DNA from: JAPOXR01 sp963664715
GTDB lineage: Bacteria; Pseudomonadota; Alphaproteobacteria; Rhodobacterales; Rhodobacteraceae
Assembly (NCBI GenBank): GCA_963664715.2
Contig: CAXXUY010000003.1
Coordinates: forward strand, 81,534-145,533
Direction of reading: 5' to 3'
Length of the DNA: 64,000 bases
Made by a program: the position numbers and the translations under genes. Shown one piece after another: positions 27,038 to 35,554 of the stretch (its first letter is position 1; each line of letters starts with the position of its first letter). The notes below the pieces were generated by a model that saw only the letters and a program-made list of their open reading frames with translations, ran no database searches and had not been told where the DNA came from.

Positions 27038-28198
27038 TCAACCGCCGAGAGGCCTGAGCAGGCTGCGGCTGATTATGTGGCGCTGGATTTCAGAAGTGCC
27101 ATCCCAGATGCGTTCCACCCTGGCGTCGCGCCAGAAACGGGCAAATGGCAGGTCATCCATCAACCCCATACCGCCATGAATCTGGATACACTCATCCGTG
27201 ACCCGGGCCAGCATCTCGCTGGCATAGAGCTTTGCACTGGCGATTTCCCTGTCTGCAGACTTTCCCTGGTCCAGCTTCCATGCCGCGGCAAGCGTAAGCC
27301 AGTCGGCGGCATCAATCTCCGTGACCATGTCGGCCAGTTTGAAGCCGACACCCTGGAACTTGCCAATCGGCCTGCCGAACTGCTTTCGTTCCGCAGCGTA
27401 AGGCAGCGTCAGTTCGAACGCGCGACGCGCCCTTCCGACGCAGGTCGCCGCAACAGTCAGTCGCGTTGCGTAGAGCCATTCCTCGGCAAGTTGGAATCCG
27501 CGGTGGACCTCGCCAAGGATCTGGTCCGAAGACAACCGGCAATCCTCGAAACGCAGAATACAGTTCTGGTAACCCTTGTGGGAAACCGAGTTGTATCCCG
27601 GGGCAATCTGAAAACCGAGTGTCCCTCGATCAACGAGGAAACAGGTTATCCTCTTCTTGGGACCGCGCGGTGTCTCCTCCTCTCCCGTGGCGACAAAGAC
27701 AATGACGAAGTCGGCAATATCAGCGTGGGAAATGAAGTGTTTTGTCCCATTGAGTATCCAGTCTCCGCGCTCGGGTCGCGCCGTGGTCTTCATCCCCCTG
27801 ACGTCGGAGCCCGCGTCGGGCTCGGTCATTGCCAGCGCGTCGAACTTTTCACCCCTGGCTGCCGGAAGGAGGTATTTCTGGATCTGCTCTCCCTTGCACG
27901 CCATCAGGATTCCCGACGGTCGGCCGAAGAACACTGCAATCCCTTGAGTGGCACGGCCGAGTTCCCGTTCCACAAGTGTGAAATCGAGATGTGAAAGCCC
28001 GCCACCACCCACTTCCACCGGAAGGTTGCTCGCGTAGAATCCAATGGCCTTGCACTTGCGGGCAATCTCGTTGCCAAGCTCGCGCGGCACGATCCCCGAC
28101 CTTTCCACTTCCGCCTCGTGGGGAAACATCTCGTTTTCCACGAACTCGCGAACCGTGGACACGATCAGTTCCTGCTCGTCCGATAACCCGAACTCCAC
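27038..28198 (-). CDS. Acyl-CoA dehydrogenase
   Basis: A 386-residue FAD-dependent acyl-CoA dehydrogenase. Motifs are AMTEPDAGSDVRGMKTTA, GTKHFISHADIADF, YAAERKQFGRPIGKFQ, QIHGGMGLMDDLPFARFWRDAR and WDGTSEIQR. The long open frame extends upstream to 28453, but the start is placed at GTG 28198: AAAGGAGG at 28209-28216 (read on the minus strand) lies about 10 nt before it, and the protein then begins MEFGLSDEQELIV, as is usual. First gene of the operon with the ADP-forming CoA ligase and the CaiD-like hydratase. Together these resemble a carnitine/gamma-butyrobetaine CoA route, with this enzyme making the enoyl-CoA. Electron-transfer flavoprotein genes are not adjacent. Confidence 0.9.
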   Translation of the reverse strand: MEFGLSDEQELIVSTVREFVENEMFPHEAEVERSGIVPRELGNEIARKCKAIGFYASNLPVEVGGGGLSHLDFTLVERELGRATQGIAVFFGRPSGILMACKGEQIQKYLLPAARGEKFDALAMTEPDAGSDVRGMKTTARPERGDWILNGTKHFISHADIADFVIVFVATGEEETPRGPKKRITCFLVDRGTLGFQIAPGYNSVSHKGYQNCILRFEDCRLSSDQILGEVHRGFQLAEEWLYATRLTVAATCVGRARRAFELTLPYAAERKQFGRPIGKFQGVGFKLADMVTEIDAADWLTLAAAWKLDQGKSADREIASAKLYASEMLARVTDECIQIHGGMGLMDDLPFARFWRDARVERIWDGTSEIQRHIISRSLLRPLGG

Positions 28199-28378
28199 CG
28201 CAGCCACGCCTCCTTTGTCCAGGACCTCGCGAAAACAAGGCATTGGACGCGATTGTTTGTCAAGTGCGGCGGCGAACATTCTCGTCGAGAACCATCTTGA
28301 ACGGCCGCGCTTGCAGGTTCTACCTCCTAGCCTGCAAGATAGGGTGCTACAGGAATCGGCAAACAGGAGATTTGAACC

Positions 28379-29533
28379 ATGGAAGGATACAGGCGCCCGA
28401 TCAGGTGCGGAATGGTAGGAGGAGGGCGCGGTGGCTTCATCGGGCACGTCCATAGGGCCGCCGCGATTCTCGATGGAAACTTCGAGTTGGTGGCAGGTGC
28501 ACTATCGTCGGACCCGGAAAGGGCGCGGGCCTCGGCCGCCGATCTCGGCATGGCGCCGGACAGGGGCTATACCGACTACGAGCAGATGGCGAAGCAGGAA
28601 TCCCGGCGAGAAGACGGCATCGAAGCGGTCATCATCGTCACGCCGAACAATGTTCACGCGGGTCCCGTGAAGGCATTCATAGACGCAGGCATACATGTCA
28701 TCTGCGACAAGCCGCTTTGCACGACGGTAGAGGAAGCCGAAGAACTCCATCGCCTGGTCCTGGAATCCGGCCGTGTGTTCGTGCTGACCCACACCTATAC
28801 TGGCTACCCGATGGTCAGGCAGGCGCGCCAGATGATTGCCAATGGTGACATCGGCAAACTCCGACTGGTCGTTGTCGAGTATCCCCAGGGATGGCTTGCC
28901 ACCAGGCTGGAGGATACCGGCGAAAAGAAGTCTTCGTGGAGAACCGACCCGGTCCAGTCAGGACCCGGGGGGTGTGTGGCGGACATCGGCACGCACGCAT
29001 ACCACATGGCGAGATTCGTATCCCAACTGAAGGTCGAGGAGATCTCGGCACAGTTGACGGCCTTTGTGCCCGGAAGGCGGGTTGACGACGATGTCCAGGC
29101 CAGCCTCCGTTTTGAACAGGGCGCCCTGGGATTGCTTTGGGCATCCCAGGTGGCCGTGGGAATTGAAAACGGCCTGCGGTTCAGGGTCTACGGAGAAACA
29201 GGTGGCCTCGAATGGATCCAGCTAGAACCAGACCGCCTGCTGTACACCACTCTCGACAAACCGATGCAGGTTCTGACCCGCGCCGGTGTCGGCGGCACGA
29301 GTGCTTCCCTGCGTGTATCCAGAGTTGCAGCAGGTCATCCGGAGGGATCCCTGAGTTCGTTTGCCACAATCTACTCCGAGGCTGCACGGGCGATCAGGGC
29401 ATGGCAGGACGGCAAGCGACCTGATCCGGACGTGACATATCCCGACATTTGTGACGGGCTGGAGGGCATGCGTTTCATCCAGGCATGTTTTGACAGTTCA
29501 AACAATTCGCGTGCATGGACGAAATTGACGTGA
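28379..29533 (+). CDS. Gfo/Idh/MocA-family NAD(P)-dependent oxidoreductase
   Basis: A 384-residue oxidoreductase. It has an N-terminal Rossmann motif (CGMVGGGRGGFIGHVH), VTPNNVHAGPVKAFIDAG, the conserved HVICDKPLCTTVEEA with the catalytic-lysine EKP-type motif (here DKP), and GGCVADIGTHAYHMARF with the active-site D and H. This is the inositol/glucose-fructose dehydrogenase class, which acts on polyol-like or sugar-like substrates. AGGAG lies 12 nt before the ATG. It is divergent from the acyl-CoA dehydrogenase operon and 175 bp upstream of the second MttB-family gene, with which it may be co-transcribed. The substrate cannot be assigned. Confidence 0.87.
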   Translation: MEGYRRPIRCGMVGGGRGGFIGHVHRAAAILDGNFELVAGALSSDPERARASAADLGMAPDRGYTDYEQMAKQESRREDGIEAVIIVTPNNVHAGPVKAFIDAGIHVICDKPLCTTVEEAEELHRLVLESGRVFVLTHTYTGYPMVRQARQMIANGDIGKLRLVVVEYPQGWLATRLEDTGEKKSSWRTDPVQSGPGGCVADIGTHAYHMARFVSQLKVEEISAQLTAFVPGRRVDDDVQASLRFEQGALGLLWASQVAVGIENGLRFRVYGETGGLEWIQLEPDRLLYTTLDKPMQVLTRAGVGGTSASLRVSRVAAGHPEGSLSSFATIYSEAARAIRAWQDGKRPDPDVTYPDICDGLEGMRFIQACFDSSNNSRAWTKLT

Positions 29534-29708
29534 AGCTGGCCGGGTCCTGAAAGCCGGCATGCATCCGTGTCATTTCCCGGTGTGCAACTGTTGCCTGACG
29601 GACATGGAATCGGATCTGCCGGACCGGTTCAACTTTTTCTGTGGACAAGCCTGAGGAAAATGGTGTCAAGTTACTGAGAAACATATCTGACGCTGTGAGG
29701 AAGAGATC

Positions 29709-31298
29709 ATGACGGAAGTGAATCCTCCTGAATCAGCCTCTCCGCCAGTACGCCGAAGGGGTGCTGGTCGCCAGGCTCGCATTGCGGCACGGACCAGCGC
29801 TCTAGCCGATGAACTGAAACCCGTCAGGCCGGGAATAGCTGGCGGCAGGTTCCGCGTCCTCACTGATGATCAGATTTCCCAGATCAGGGAAGCGGTCCTG
29901 GAGGTCCTGGAATCCGTCGGCCTTGCCAATCCGACACCGTCGGTCATCGAACATTGCTCGAGGGTCGGAGCCGTACTTGGTGATGACGGCCGGATCCGCT
30001 ATCCGTCCGGAGTTGTGCATGACGCAGTGCAGAAGGCCTGCAGGAGTGTCGTGCTTTTTGCCCGCAATCCTGAGCAGGACATGCTGCTCGAGGGTACACG
30101 AGTCCATTACGGAACTGGCGGCGCTGCGGTTCACATCGTGAACGCGAGAACCGGCGAATACCGGGATTCAATGTTGCGGGACGTTTATGACATGGCCAGG
30201 GTGGTCGATTGCTGCGAACACATCCACTTCTACTACAGGACGGTGGTGGCCCGCGACGTAACGGACATGTTTGAGCTTGATGTCAACACCCACTACGCCA
30301 TTGTCCAGGGAACGACCAAGCATGTCGGCGGATCGTTCTCGATCCCTGAGGCCGTTCATGCGACGCTTGAGATGCTGCACGACATCGCTGGCGGGGAAGA
30401 TGCGTGGCGGGAGCGGCCTTTCGTTTCGACCAATTCCTGTTTTGTCGTTCCACCCCTGACATTTGCCGAGGATGCATGCAATTGCCTTGAAGTGGCAGTC
30501 AAGGGCGGAATGCCGGTAAACCTGCTTTCCGCCGGGCAGGCTGGAGCGACCGGGCCAGCCGCTCTTGCCGGAACCATCGTCCAGGAAATGGCGGAATGCC
30601 TTGCCGCTCTTGTCTATGTGAATGCAATCAAGCCCGGCGCACCGGCGATTCTCGGAATGTGGCCATTCGTGTCGGATCTCCGCACAGGGGCCATGTCGGG
30701 CGGGTCCGGGGAACAGGCCATCCTCATGTCCGCCTCCGCGCAGGTGGCCAATTCGTACGGAATACCAGTCAGTGTCGCCGGCGCCATGACGGACTCCAAG
30801 ATGCCCGACATACAGTCAGGATTCGAAAAGGCGTGCAACCAAACCCTGATCGGCAATTCCGGGGCGAACATGATTTATGAATCGGCAGGAATGCACGCAT
30901 CCCTGCTCGGCGCCTGTTACGAATCGCTGGTCCTGGACAATGATGCCCTCGGAGCGGCCATGCGTACGGTTCGCGGCATCGAAGTCGACCGAAACTCGTT
31001 GTCCCTGGACGTGATTTCGGATGTGACGTTGAACGGACCAAACCACTATCTCGGGGCGGATCAGACCCTGAGACTGATGCAGACCGAATATGTCTACCCG
31101 GAGGTCTGTGACCGGCTGAGCCCGAAGGAATGGCTCGAACAGGACCGGCAGCTTGCGCTTGACCGCGCAGAAGGCAGGGTTGCCGACATTCTCGCGAATC
31201 ACTTTCCCAATCCGATCCCGATTGATGTCGACCGTTCAATCAGGGAAAGACTTCCGATCAGACTTGACAGGGCAAGCATGCGGCCGGGCGCGTCCTGA
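29709..31298 (+). CDS. MttB-superfamily (non-pyrrolysine) methyltransferase 2
   Basis: A 529-residue paralogue of the protein at 19449-20972. Both share the blocks VHYGTGGAAVHIV, DVNTHYAIVQGTTKH, QAGATGPAALAG, MWPFVSDLRTGAMSGGSGE and YESAGMHASLLGACYE. There is no in-frame amber codon, so it does not use pyrrolysine. A basic, proline-rich N-terminal extension of about 40 residues precedes the core. The start ATG 29709 follows GAGGAAGAG. It lies after a Gfo/Idh gene and upstream of an importer operon on the other strand. As with copy 1, a corrinoid partner is not encoded nearby; the substrate is presumably a methylated amine but is unknown. Confidence 0.85.
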   Translation: MTEVNPPESASPPVRRRGAGRQARIAARTSALADELKPVRPGIAGGRFRVLTDDQISQIREAVLEVLESVGLANPTPSVIEHCSRVGAVLGDDGRIRYPSGVVHDAVQKACRSVVLFARNPEQDMLLEGTRVHYGTGGAAVHIVNARTGEYRDSMLRDVYDMARVVDCCEHIHFYYRTVVARDVTDMFELDVNTHYAIVQGTTKHVGGSFSIPEAVHATLEMLHDIAGGEDAWRERPFVSTNSCFVVPPLTFAEDACNCLEVAVKGGMPVNLLSAGQAGATGPAALAGTIVQEMAECLAALVYVNAIKPGAPAILGMWPFVSDLRTGAMSGGSGEQAILMSASAQVANSYGIPVSVAGAMTDSKMPDIQSGFEKACNQTLIGNSGANMIYESAGMHASLLGACYESLVLDNDALGAAMRTVRGIEVDRNSLSLDVISDVTLNGPNHYLGADQTLRLMQTEYVYPEVCDRLSPKEWLEQDRQLALDRAEGRVADILANHFPNPIPIDVDRSIRERLPIRLDRASMRPGAS

Positions 31299-31653
31299 AC
31301 CCGGAAAGACACGCGGCCAATTGCACCCGTAGCGAAATCCGATTGAAGACAGGCCGGCGCGCACCGAGCCATGGAGAATTGACCTGGCACTCTGCAGCGC
31401 ATGGAGAATCGATCAATCACGCCAGGCTGATGCGCCGAACGGGCCTGCCGGTCCGCCAGCAATGCTGGATTGCCCCGCCATGATATTCGGGGGACAGGCA
31501 GCCGGCCATATCACGGACCGTGCGACCGGGCTTCTCCTGGACTTGCCGCGGCTCGCTGCTTCAAGGCGGAGCCCTTCCCACCGGTGAATTCAGAGGCGAG
31601 GCCTGTCGTGCCGATGCTGCAGTCGCCAGTGTCTCCTCGCGCGGCCGTGGCGT
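31299..31653. other. Intergenic region between convergent mttB-like and ABC-transporter genes
   Basis: About 355 bp between two genes that read toward each other. No coding frame with family features and no strong hairpin with a T-run was recognised. Confidence 0.5.
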
Positions 31654-32679
31654 TCAGCCTGCATCCGCTTCGCCGGAATTCCCGGCGTGTGTTGCAGGCG
31701 GGTGAAGGTGGCAAGCGACCTTCCGCCCGGAGCCGGCTTTCGGCGAGGCCAGCACCGGAGTCGAGACCCTGCATATGTCGCCGATCATCATTGGGCAACG
31801 CGGATGAAAGGAACATCCGGATGGCGGTTCGATCGGTGACGGCACTTCGCCCTCGAGTACGATCTCTTCCCGGACAGTATCAGGATGGCTGGGAAGCGCT
31901 GCCGAAAACAGGGCCTTGGTGTAAGGATGAAGCGGCGACGCAAAGAGTTCCCGCGTCGGAGCGGTCTCGACGATCTTTCCGAGATACATGACGGCCACCT
32001 CGTCGGCCATGTAGCGAGTCGTTCCGAGATCGTGGGCAACAAGGATATAGGAGAGCCCGAACTTCTCCTGCAGGTCCTTGAACAGATTCATGATCTGTGA
32101 GCGAATCGACACGTCGAGGGCCGAAACCGGTTCGTCGAGCACGAGAATCTTCGGGTCGGAAATCAGCGCGCTTGCTATCGCGATCCGTTGCCTCTGCCCT
32201 CCCGAAAACTCGTGAGGAAAGTTGCGTCCCTGCTCGGGCCGCAATCCGACGGCTGTCAGAACCTGCGCGACCTTACTCGCAACCTCTGCCGACTTGACCC
32301 GGTGGTTAACGACCAGCGCCTCGGACACGATGTCAAACACGCGCATGCGGGGATTGAGAGAGGACCAAGGATCCTGAAAGACGGCCTGCACATCAATGCG
32401 AAACTGTCTGAGGGAGTCTCCGGTCAACTGGTGCACGTCTTTGCTCCCGACCAGGACCCGGCCCCCGGTTGGCTTTTCCTGCCGCAGGATGAGCTTGACC
32501 GTTGTCGACTTGCCGCAGCCGGATTCTCCCACGAGTGCAAGAGTTTTGCCGGGCATCAACTCCAGGTCGATCCCGTTCACTGCGTGCACCTTTCCGATTT
32601 CCCTTTCCAAGACGATGCCCCTGGTCACCGGAAAATGCTTGGTCGCGTTCTCGAGCTTCAGTACCGGCTCTACCGCCAT
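31654..32679 (-). CDS. Peptide-type ABC importer 1, ATPase (DppF/OppF type)
   Basis: A 341-residue ATPase. Walker A is GESGCGKST, the ABC signature is FSGGQRQRIAIASAL, Walker B is ILVLDEPVSALD, and the C-terminal oligopeptide/dipeptide extension has the Cys-rich GCSFHPRCPMM motif. The open frame continues upstream to 32991, but ATG 32679 with GGGGAG before it is the real start and overlaps the end of the second ATPase gene by 10 bp. It is the last gene of the order binding protein-permease-permease-ATPase-ATPase. It forms a heterodimer with the DppD-type subunit. Its C-terminal 15 residues are low in complexity. Confidence 0.92.
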   Translation of the reverse strand: MAVEPVLKLENATKHFPVTRGIVLEREIGKVHAVNGIDLELMPGKTLALVGESGCGKSTTVKLILRQEKPTGGRVLVGSKDVHQLTGDSLRQFRIDVQAVFQDPWSSLNPRMRVFDIVSEALVVNHRVKSAEVASKVAQVLTAVGLRPEQGRNFPHEFSGGQRQRIAIASALISDPKILVLDEPVSALDVSIRSQIMNLFKDLQEKFGLSYILVAHDLGTTRYMADEVAVMYLGKIVETAPTRELFASPLHPYTKALFSAALPSHPDTVREEIVLEGEVPSPIEPPSGCSFHPRCPMMIGDICRVSTPVLASPKAGSGRKVACHLHPPATHAGNSGEADAG

Positions 32680-33668
32680 TCGCTCCCCTCCAGTGCCCAG
32701 CAGCTGGCGCTGTGGTCCGGCGCATCCGGACTCCAGTAGCTTGGAGGATAGGCGGCGAGACACTTCTCCTCTGCGCGGTCGCAGCGGGGCGCGAACCGGC
32801 AACCCACCGGCATGTCCCAGAAGGCAGGCGGCTGGCCGATGATCGAGTAGAGTCGATCCACATCTTCCTCGACGGGAGGAACCGAGGCCAACAGCGCCTG
32901 CGTGTACGGGTGAGTCGGGCTGGAAAATATCTGGCGGACCGGGCCCCGCTCGACAATGCGGCCTGCATACATCACCGCCACGTGGTCGCACATTCTTGCC
33001 ACTATGCCGAAGTCATGGGTAATGAAAATTATGGCCAGCCTTCGATGGGTCTGGATTTCCTTGAGCAGGTTCAGGTACTGGGCCTGAATGGTGACATCGA
33101 GGGCTGTCGTTGGTTCGTCCGCGATAAGCACCTTCGGATCCGAACCAAGCGCGATGGATCCAACTACCCTCTGCTTCATACCGCCACTCATCTGGTGCGG
33201 AAAATCGCCGACCCGACGCTCCGGGTCCGCAACCCGGACACTTCGCAGCGCCTCTACAGTTCGCTTTCGCAATTCCCTCGCCGACGCCTTGTGATCGACT
33301 GCAATCGCCTCGATAACCTGCGCGCCGACGGAAAAGACAGGATTGAGGGATGTCTGCGGATCCTGGAGGATCATGGAAATCTTGCGTCCCCTAACCTTGC
33401 GCATCTGCTGTTCCGTCAGGGCCAGCAGGTCTTCTCCGTCAAGAACGACCTCGCCACCAACAATCCTTGCCGCAGGCTTCGGAACGAGCCGCAGGAGGCT
33501 GAGTGCCGTAACGCTCTTTCCCGAACCGCTCTCGCCGACCAATCCAAGCGTCTCCCCCGGGCGAACCGAGAATGAGACTCCGTCCACGGCATCAATTGTG
33601 CCGAATTTCGTCTCAATCCGGGTGTGGAGGTTCCTGACCTCGAGCACGGGCTGGACATCCATGTCCAT
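32670..33668 (-). CDS. Peptide-type ABC importer 1, ATPase (DppD/OppD type)
   Basis: A 332-residue ATPase with Walker A GESGSGKSVTALSLL, Q-loop ILQDPQTSLNP, signature MSGGMKQRVVGSIAL, Walker B VLIADEPTTALDVTIQAQ and H-loop FITHDFGIVARMCD. The C-terminal domain VGCRFAPRCDRAEEKC is that of DppD/OppD proteins. It overlaps both neighbours (by 1 bp with the permease gene and 10 bp with the DppF-type gene), showing tight coupling. The paralogue in importer 2 lies at 43088-44077. Confidence 0.92.
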   Translation of the reverse strand: MDMDVQPVLEVRNLHTRIETKFGTIDAVDGVSFSVRPGETLGLVGESGSGKSVTALSLLRLVPKPAARIVGGEVVLDGEDLLALTEQQMRKVRGRKISMILQDPQTSLNPVFSVGAQVIEAIAVDHKASARELRKRTVEALRSVRVADPERRVGDFPHQMSGGMKQRVVGSIALGSDPKVLIADEPTTALDVTIQAQYLNLLKEIQTHRRLAIIFITHDFGIVARMCDHVAVMYAGRIVERGPVRQIFSSPTHPYTQALLASVPPVEEDVDRLYSIIGQPPAFWDMPVGCRFAPRCDRAEEKCLAAYPPSYWSPDAPDHSASCWALEGSEWR

Positions 33669-34570
33669 CAGACATCTTTCAGTTTCGGATCGAGCCGATC
33701 GCGAAGCCAGTCACCGAGGAGGTTCAGAGCGAGAACAGTTAGCGTAATTGTCAGGCCCGGGAAAAAGGCAATCCACCAGGCGCTGACGATGAGTTGGCGA
33801 CCATCGGCCACCATCAGTCCCCATGCTGGCGTGGGCTTCGGTATGCCGACGCCAAGGAAACTCAACCCGGCTTCGAGCAGGATCACGGAACCGACCTGCA
33901 GCGTCGCAAGGACAATTATCGTGTTTGCGACATTGGGAAGGATGTGCCGTAGAATGATCCTGGCATGCGAAGACCCCGACACGCGGGCGCGGGCAACGTA
34001 GTCGCGCTCGCGGATGCTGAGAACCTCGCCTCGAATCTGCCGCGCGTAGAGAGCCCAAAGCACGAAAGCAATCACGATGATGACAGTTTGAAAGCTGGGC
34101 CCGACCGCCACCGCCAGGACCAGGGCAAGCAGAATGCTCGGCAGTGCCATCGTGATGTCGACGAGGCGCATGATGACCGCGTCGGCGATACCTCGGAAAT
34201 ATCCAGCAACCAGCCCGAGCACGGTACCCAGGACGCCACCAACCAGGATTCCGACGATCGAGACTGACAGCGACACCTTGGCACCATGCATGATCCGACT
34301 CAGTATGTCGCGGCCCAGACGGTCCGTTCCGAAAGGATATTCAAGGCTCCCGCCAAAGAAAGCCGGTGGTTGCAACCGATCGGGGATCTTGCCGCGGATC
34401 GGGTCATGCGGAGCAAGCCAGTCAGCCGTCAGCGCCGGCAGGATGAAAAGAAACAACAGGATCGCAATCGAAACCAGCGGAAGGCTCTTCAGGCGACGAA
34501 GGAGGGTTGGCCTCTGCAAGACAGCTGCTGGCAACTGCCCCGAAGCATCCGTATGAGGGACTTCCGTCAT
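33668..34570 (-). CDS. Peptide-type ABC importer 1, permease (DppC type)
   Basis: A 300-residue inner-membrane permease. It has an N-terminal helix, a periplasmic loop with the DppC-typical YPFGTDRLGRDILSRIMHGAKVSL, and then five more helices. The cytoplasmic coupling helix lies in the EAA-like loop YVARARVSGSSHARIILRHILPN. The stretch EAGLSFLGVGIPKPTPAWGLMVADG is characteristic of this permease class. It overlaps the DppB-type permease gene by 4 bp. Confidence 0.92.
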   Translation of the reverse strand: MTEVPHTDASGQLPAAVLQRPTLLRRLKSLPLVSIAILLFLFILPALTADWLAPHDPIRGKIPDRLQPPAFFGGSLEYPFGTDRLGRDILSRIMHGAKVSLSVSIVGILVGGVLGTVLGLVAGYFRGIADAVIMRLVDITMALPSILLALVLAVAVGPSFQTVIIVIAFVLWALYARQIRGEVLSIRERDYVARARVSGSSHARIILRHILPNVANTIIVLATLQVGSVILLEAGLSFLGVGIPKPTPAWGLMVADGRQLIVSAWWIAFFPGLTITLTVLALNLLGDWLRDRLDPKLKDV

Positions 34571-35487
34571 CTGTATCGGATCCTGGGATCGAGATATGCA
34601 TAGAGCGTGTCGACGAGCAGGTTGACGAGGATGAAGACTCCGGCAAACGTCAACACCACGGCCTGCACGACCGGATAGTCGCGGCCGCGAATTGCGTCGA
34701 TCGCCAGCAGGCCTGTTCCTGGCCAGGCGAACACGGTCTCGATGACTACGGATCCGGTGAAAATGGCGCCTGCAATCAATCCAAAGTAGGTCAGGGGTAC
34801 GATCGCGGCATTTCTAAGCGCATGTACCCAGATGACCCGCCATTCCGGGATGCCCTTGATTCGTGCCAGCTTGACGTATTCGCTGTCCATCACCTCCAGC
34901 ATTGCCGAGCGGGTCAGCCGCATGAGCGCAGCGACCTGGAACCACCCCATTGCGATCGCCGGAAGCACCATGTGTTGCAGGCCTCCATGCCCGGAGGTGG
35001 GCAACCAGCGGAGTTTCACGGCGAAGATCCAGATTAGGACGATGCCGAGCCAGAAATTCGGCATGGCCTGTCCAAGGAGAGCGATGATCTTTCCGGCGGC
35101 ATCAAATGGGGTGTCCTTGTACATCGCCGCGAGCACGCCGATCGGAAGAGCTATGATGGTGCTCACGAGAATTGCGAATCCGCCGAGTTGCAGGGTCTTT
35201 GGCAGGCGCTCAAGCACAAGCCCCATTGCCGTCCTGCCCTGCCATTTTATCGAATTGCCGAGGTCGCCCTGCAACGCGTTGCCAAGGAAGACGAGATATT
35301 GCTCGTGGATCGGGCGGTCGAGGCCCCAAAGCTTGACGAGGCGCTCGGCTTCTTCCGGTCCGGCGTCGTCCGGAAGCATGGCATCAACCGGGCTTCCGGA
35401 CAGATGCGACAGAGCGAACGCGATCATGCTGATCGCCAGCATGGCCAAAAGGCTTTGCAGGACGCGCCGTACAAGATAGCGCTGCAT
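34567..35487 (-). CDS. Peptide-type ABC importer 1, permease (DppB type)
   Basis: A 306-residue inner-membrane permease with the DppB N-terminus (RRVLQSLLAMLAISMIAFAL), LDRPIHEQYLVFLGN and the coupling loop EYVKLARIKGIPEWRVIWVHALRN. The C-terminal motif is FAWPGTGLLAIDAIRGRDYP, followed by YAYLDPRIRYR. It lies 67 bp downstream of the binding-protein gene. It pairs with the DppC-type permease to form the channel. Confidence 0.92.
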   Translation of the reverse strand: MQRYLVRRVLQSLLAMLAISMIAFALSHLSGSPVDAMLPDDAGPEEAERLVKLWGLDRPIHEQYLVFLGNALQGDLGNSIKWQGRTAMGLVLERLPKTLQLGGFAILVSTIIALPIGVLAAMYKDTPFDAAGKIIALLGQAMPNFWLGIVLIWIFAVKLRWLPTSGHGGLQHMVLPAIAMGWFQVAALMRLTRSAMLEVMDSEYVKLARIKGIPEWRVIWVHALRNAAIVPLTYFGLIAGAIFTGSVVIETVFAWPGTGLLAIDAIRGRDYPVVQAVVLTFAGVFILVNLLVDTLYAYLDPRIRYR

Positions 35488-35554
35488 GTGTCCGCCTGCT
35501 GTCAGACAGCTGTGTCGGTGCCCAACCTAGCGCAGGGCTGGCTGGGCACGGAGG

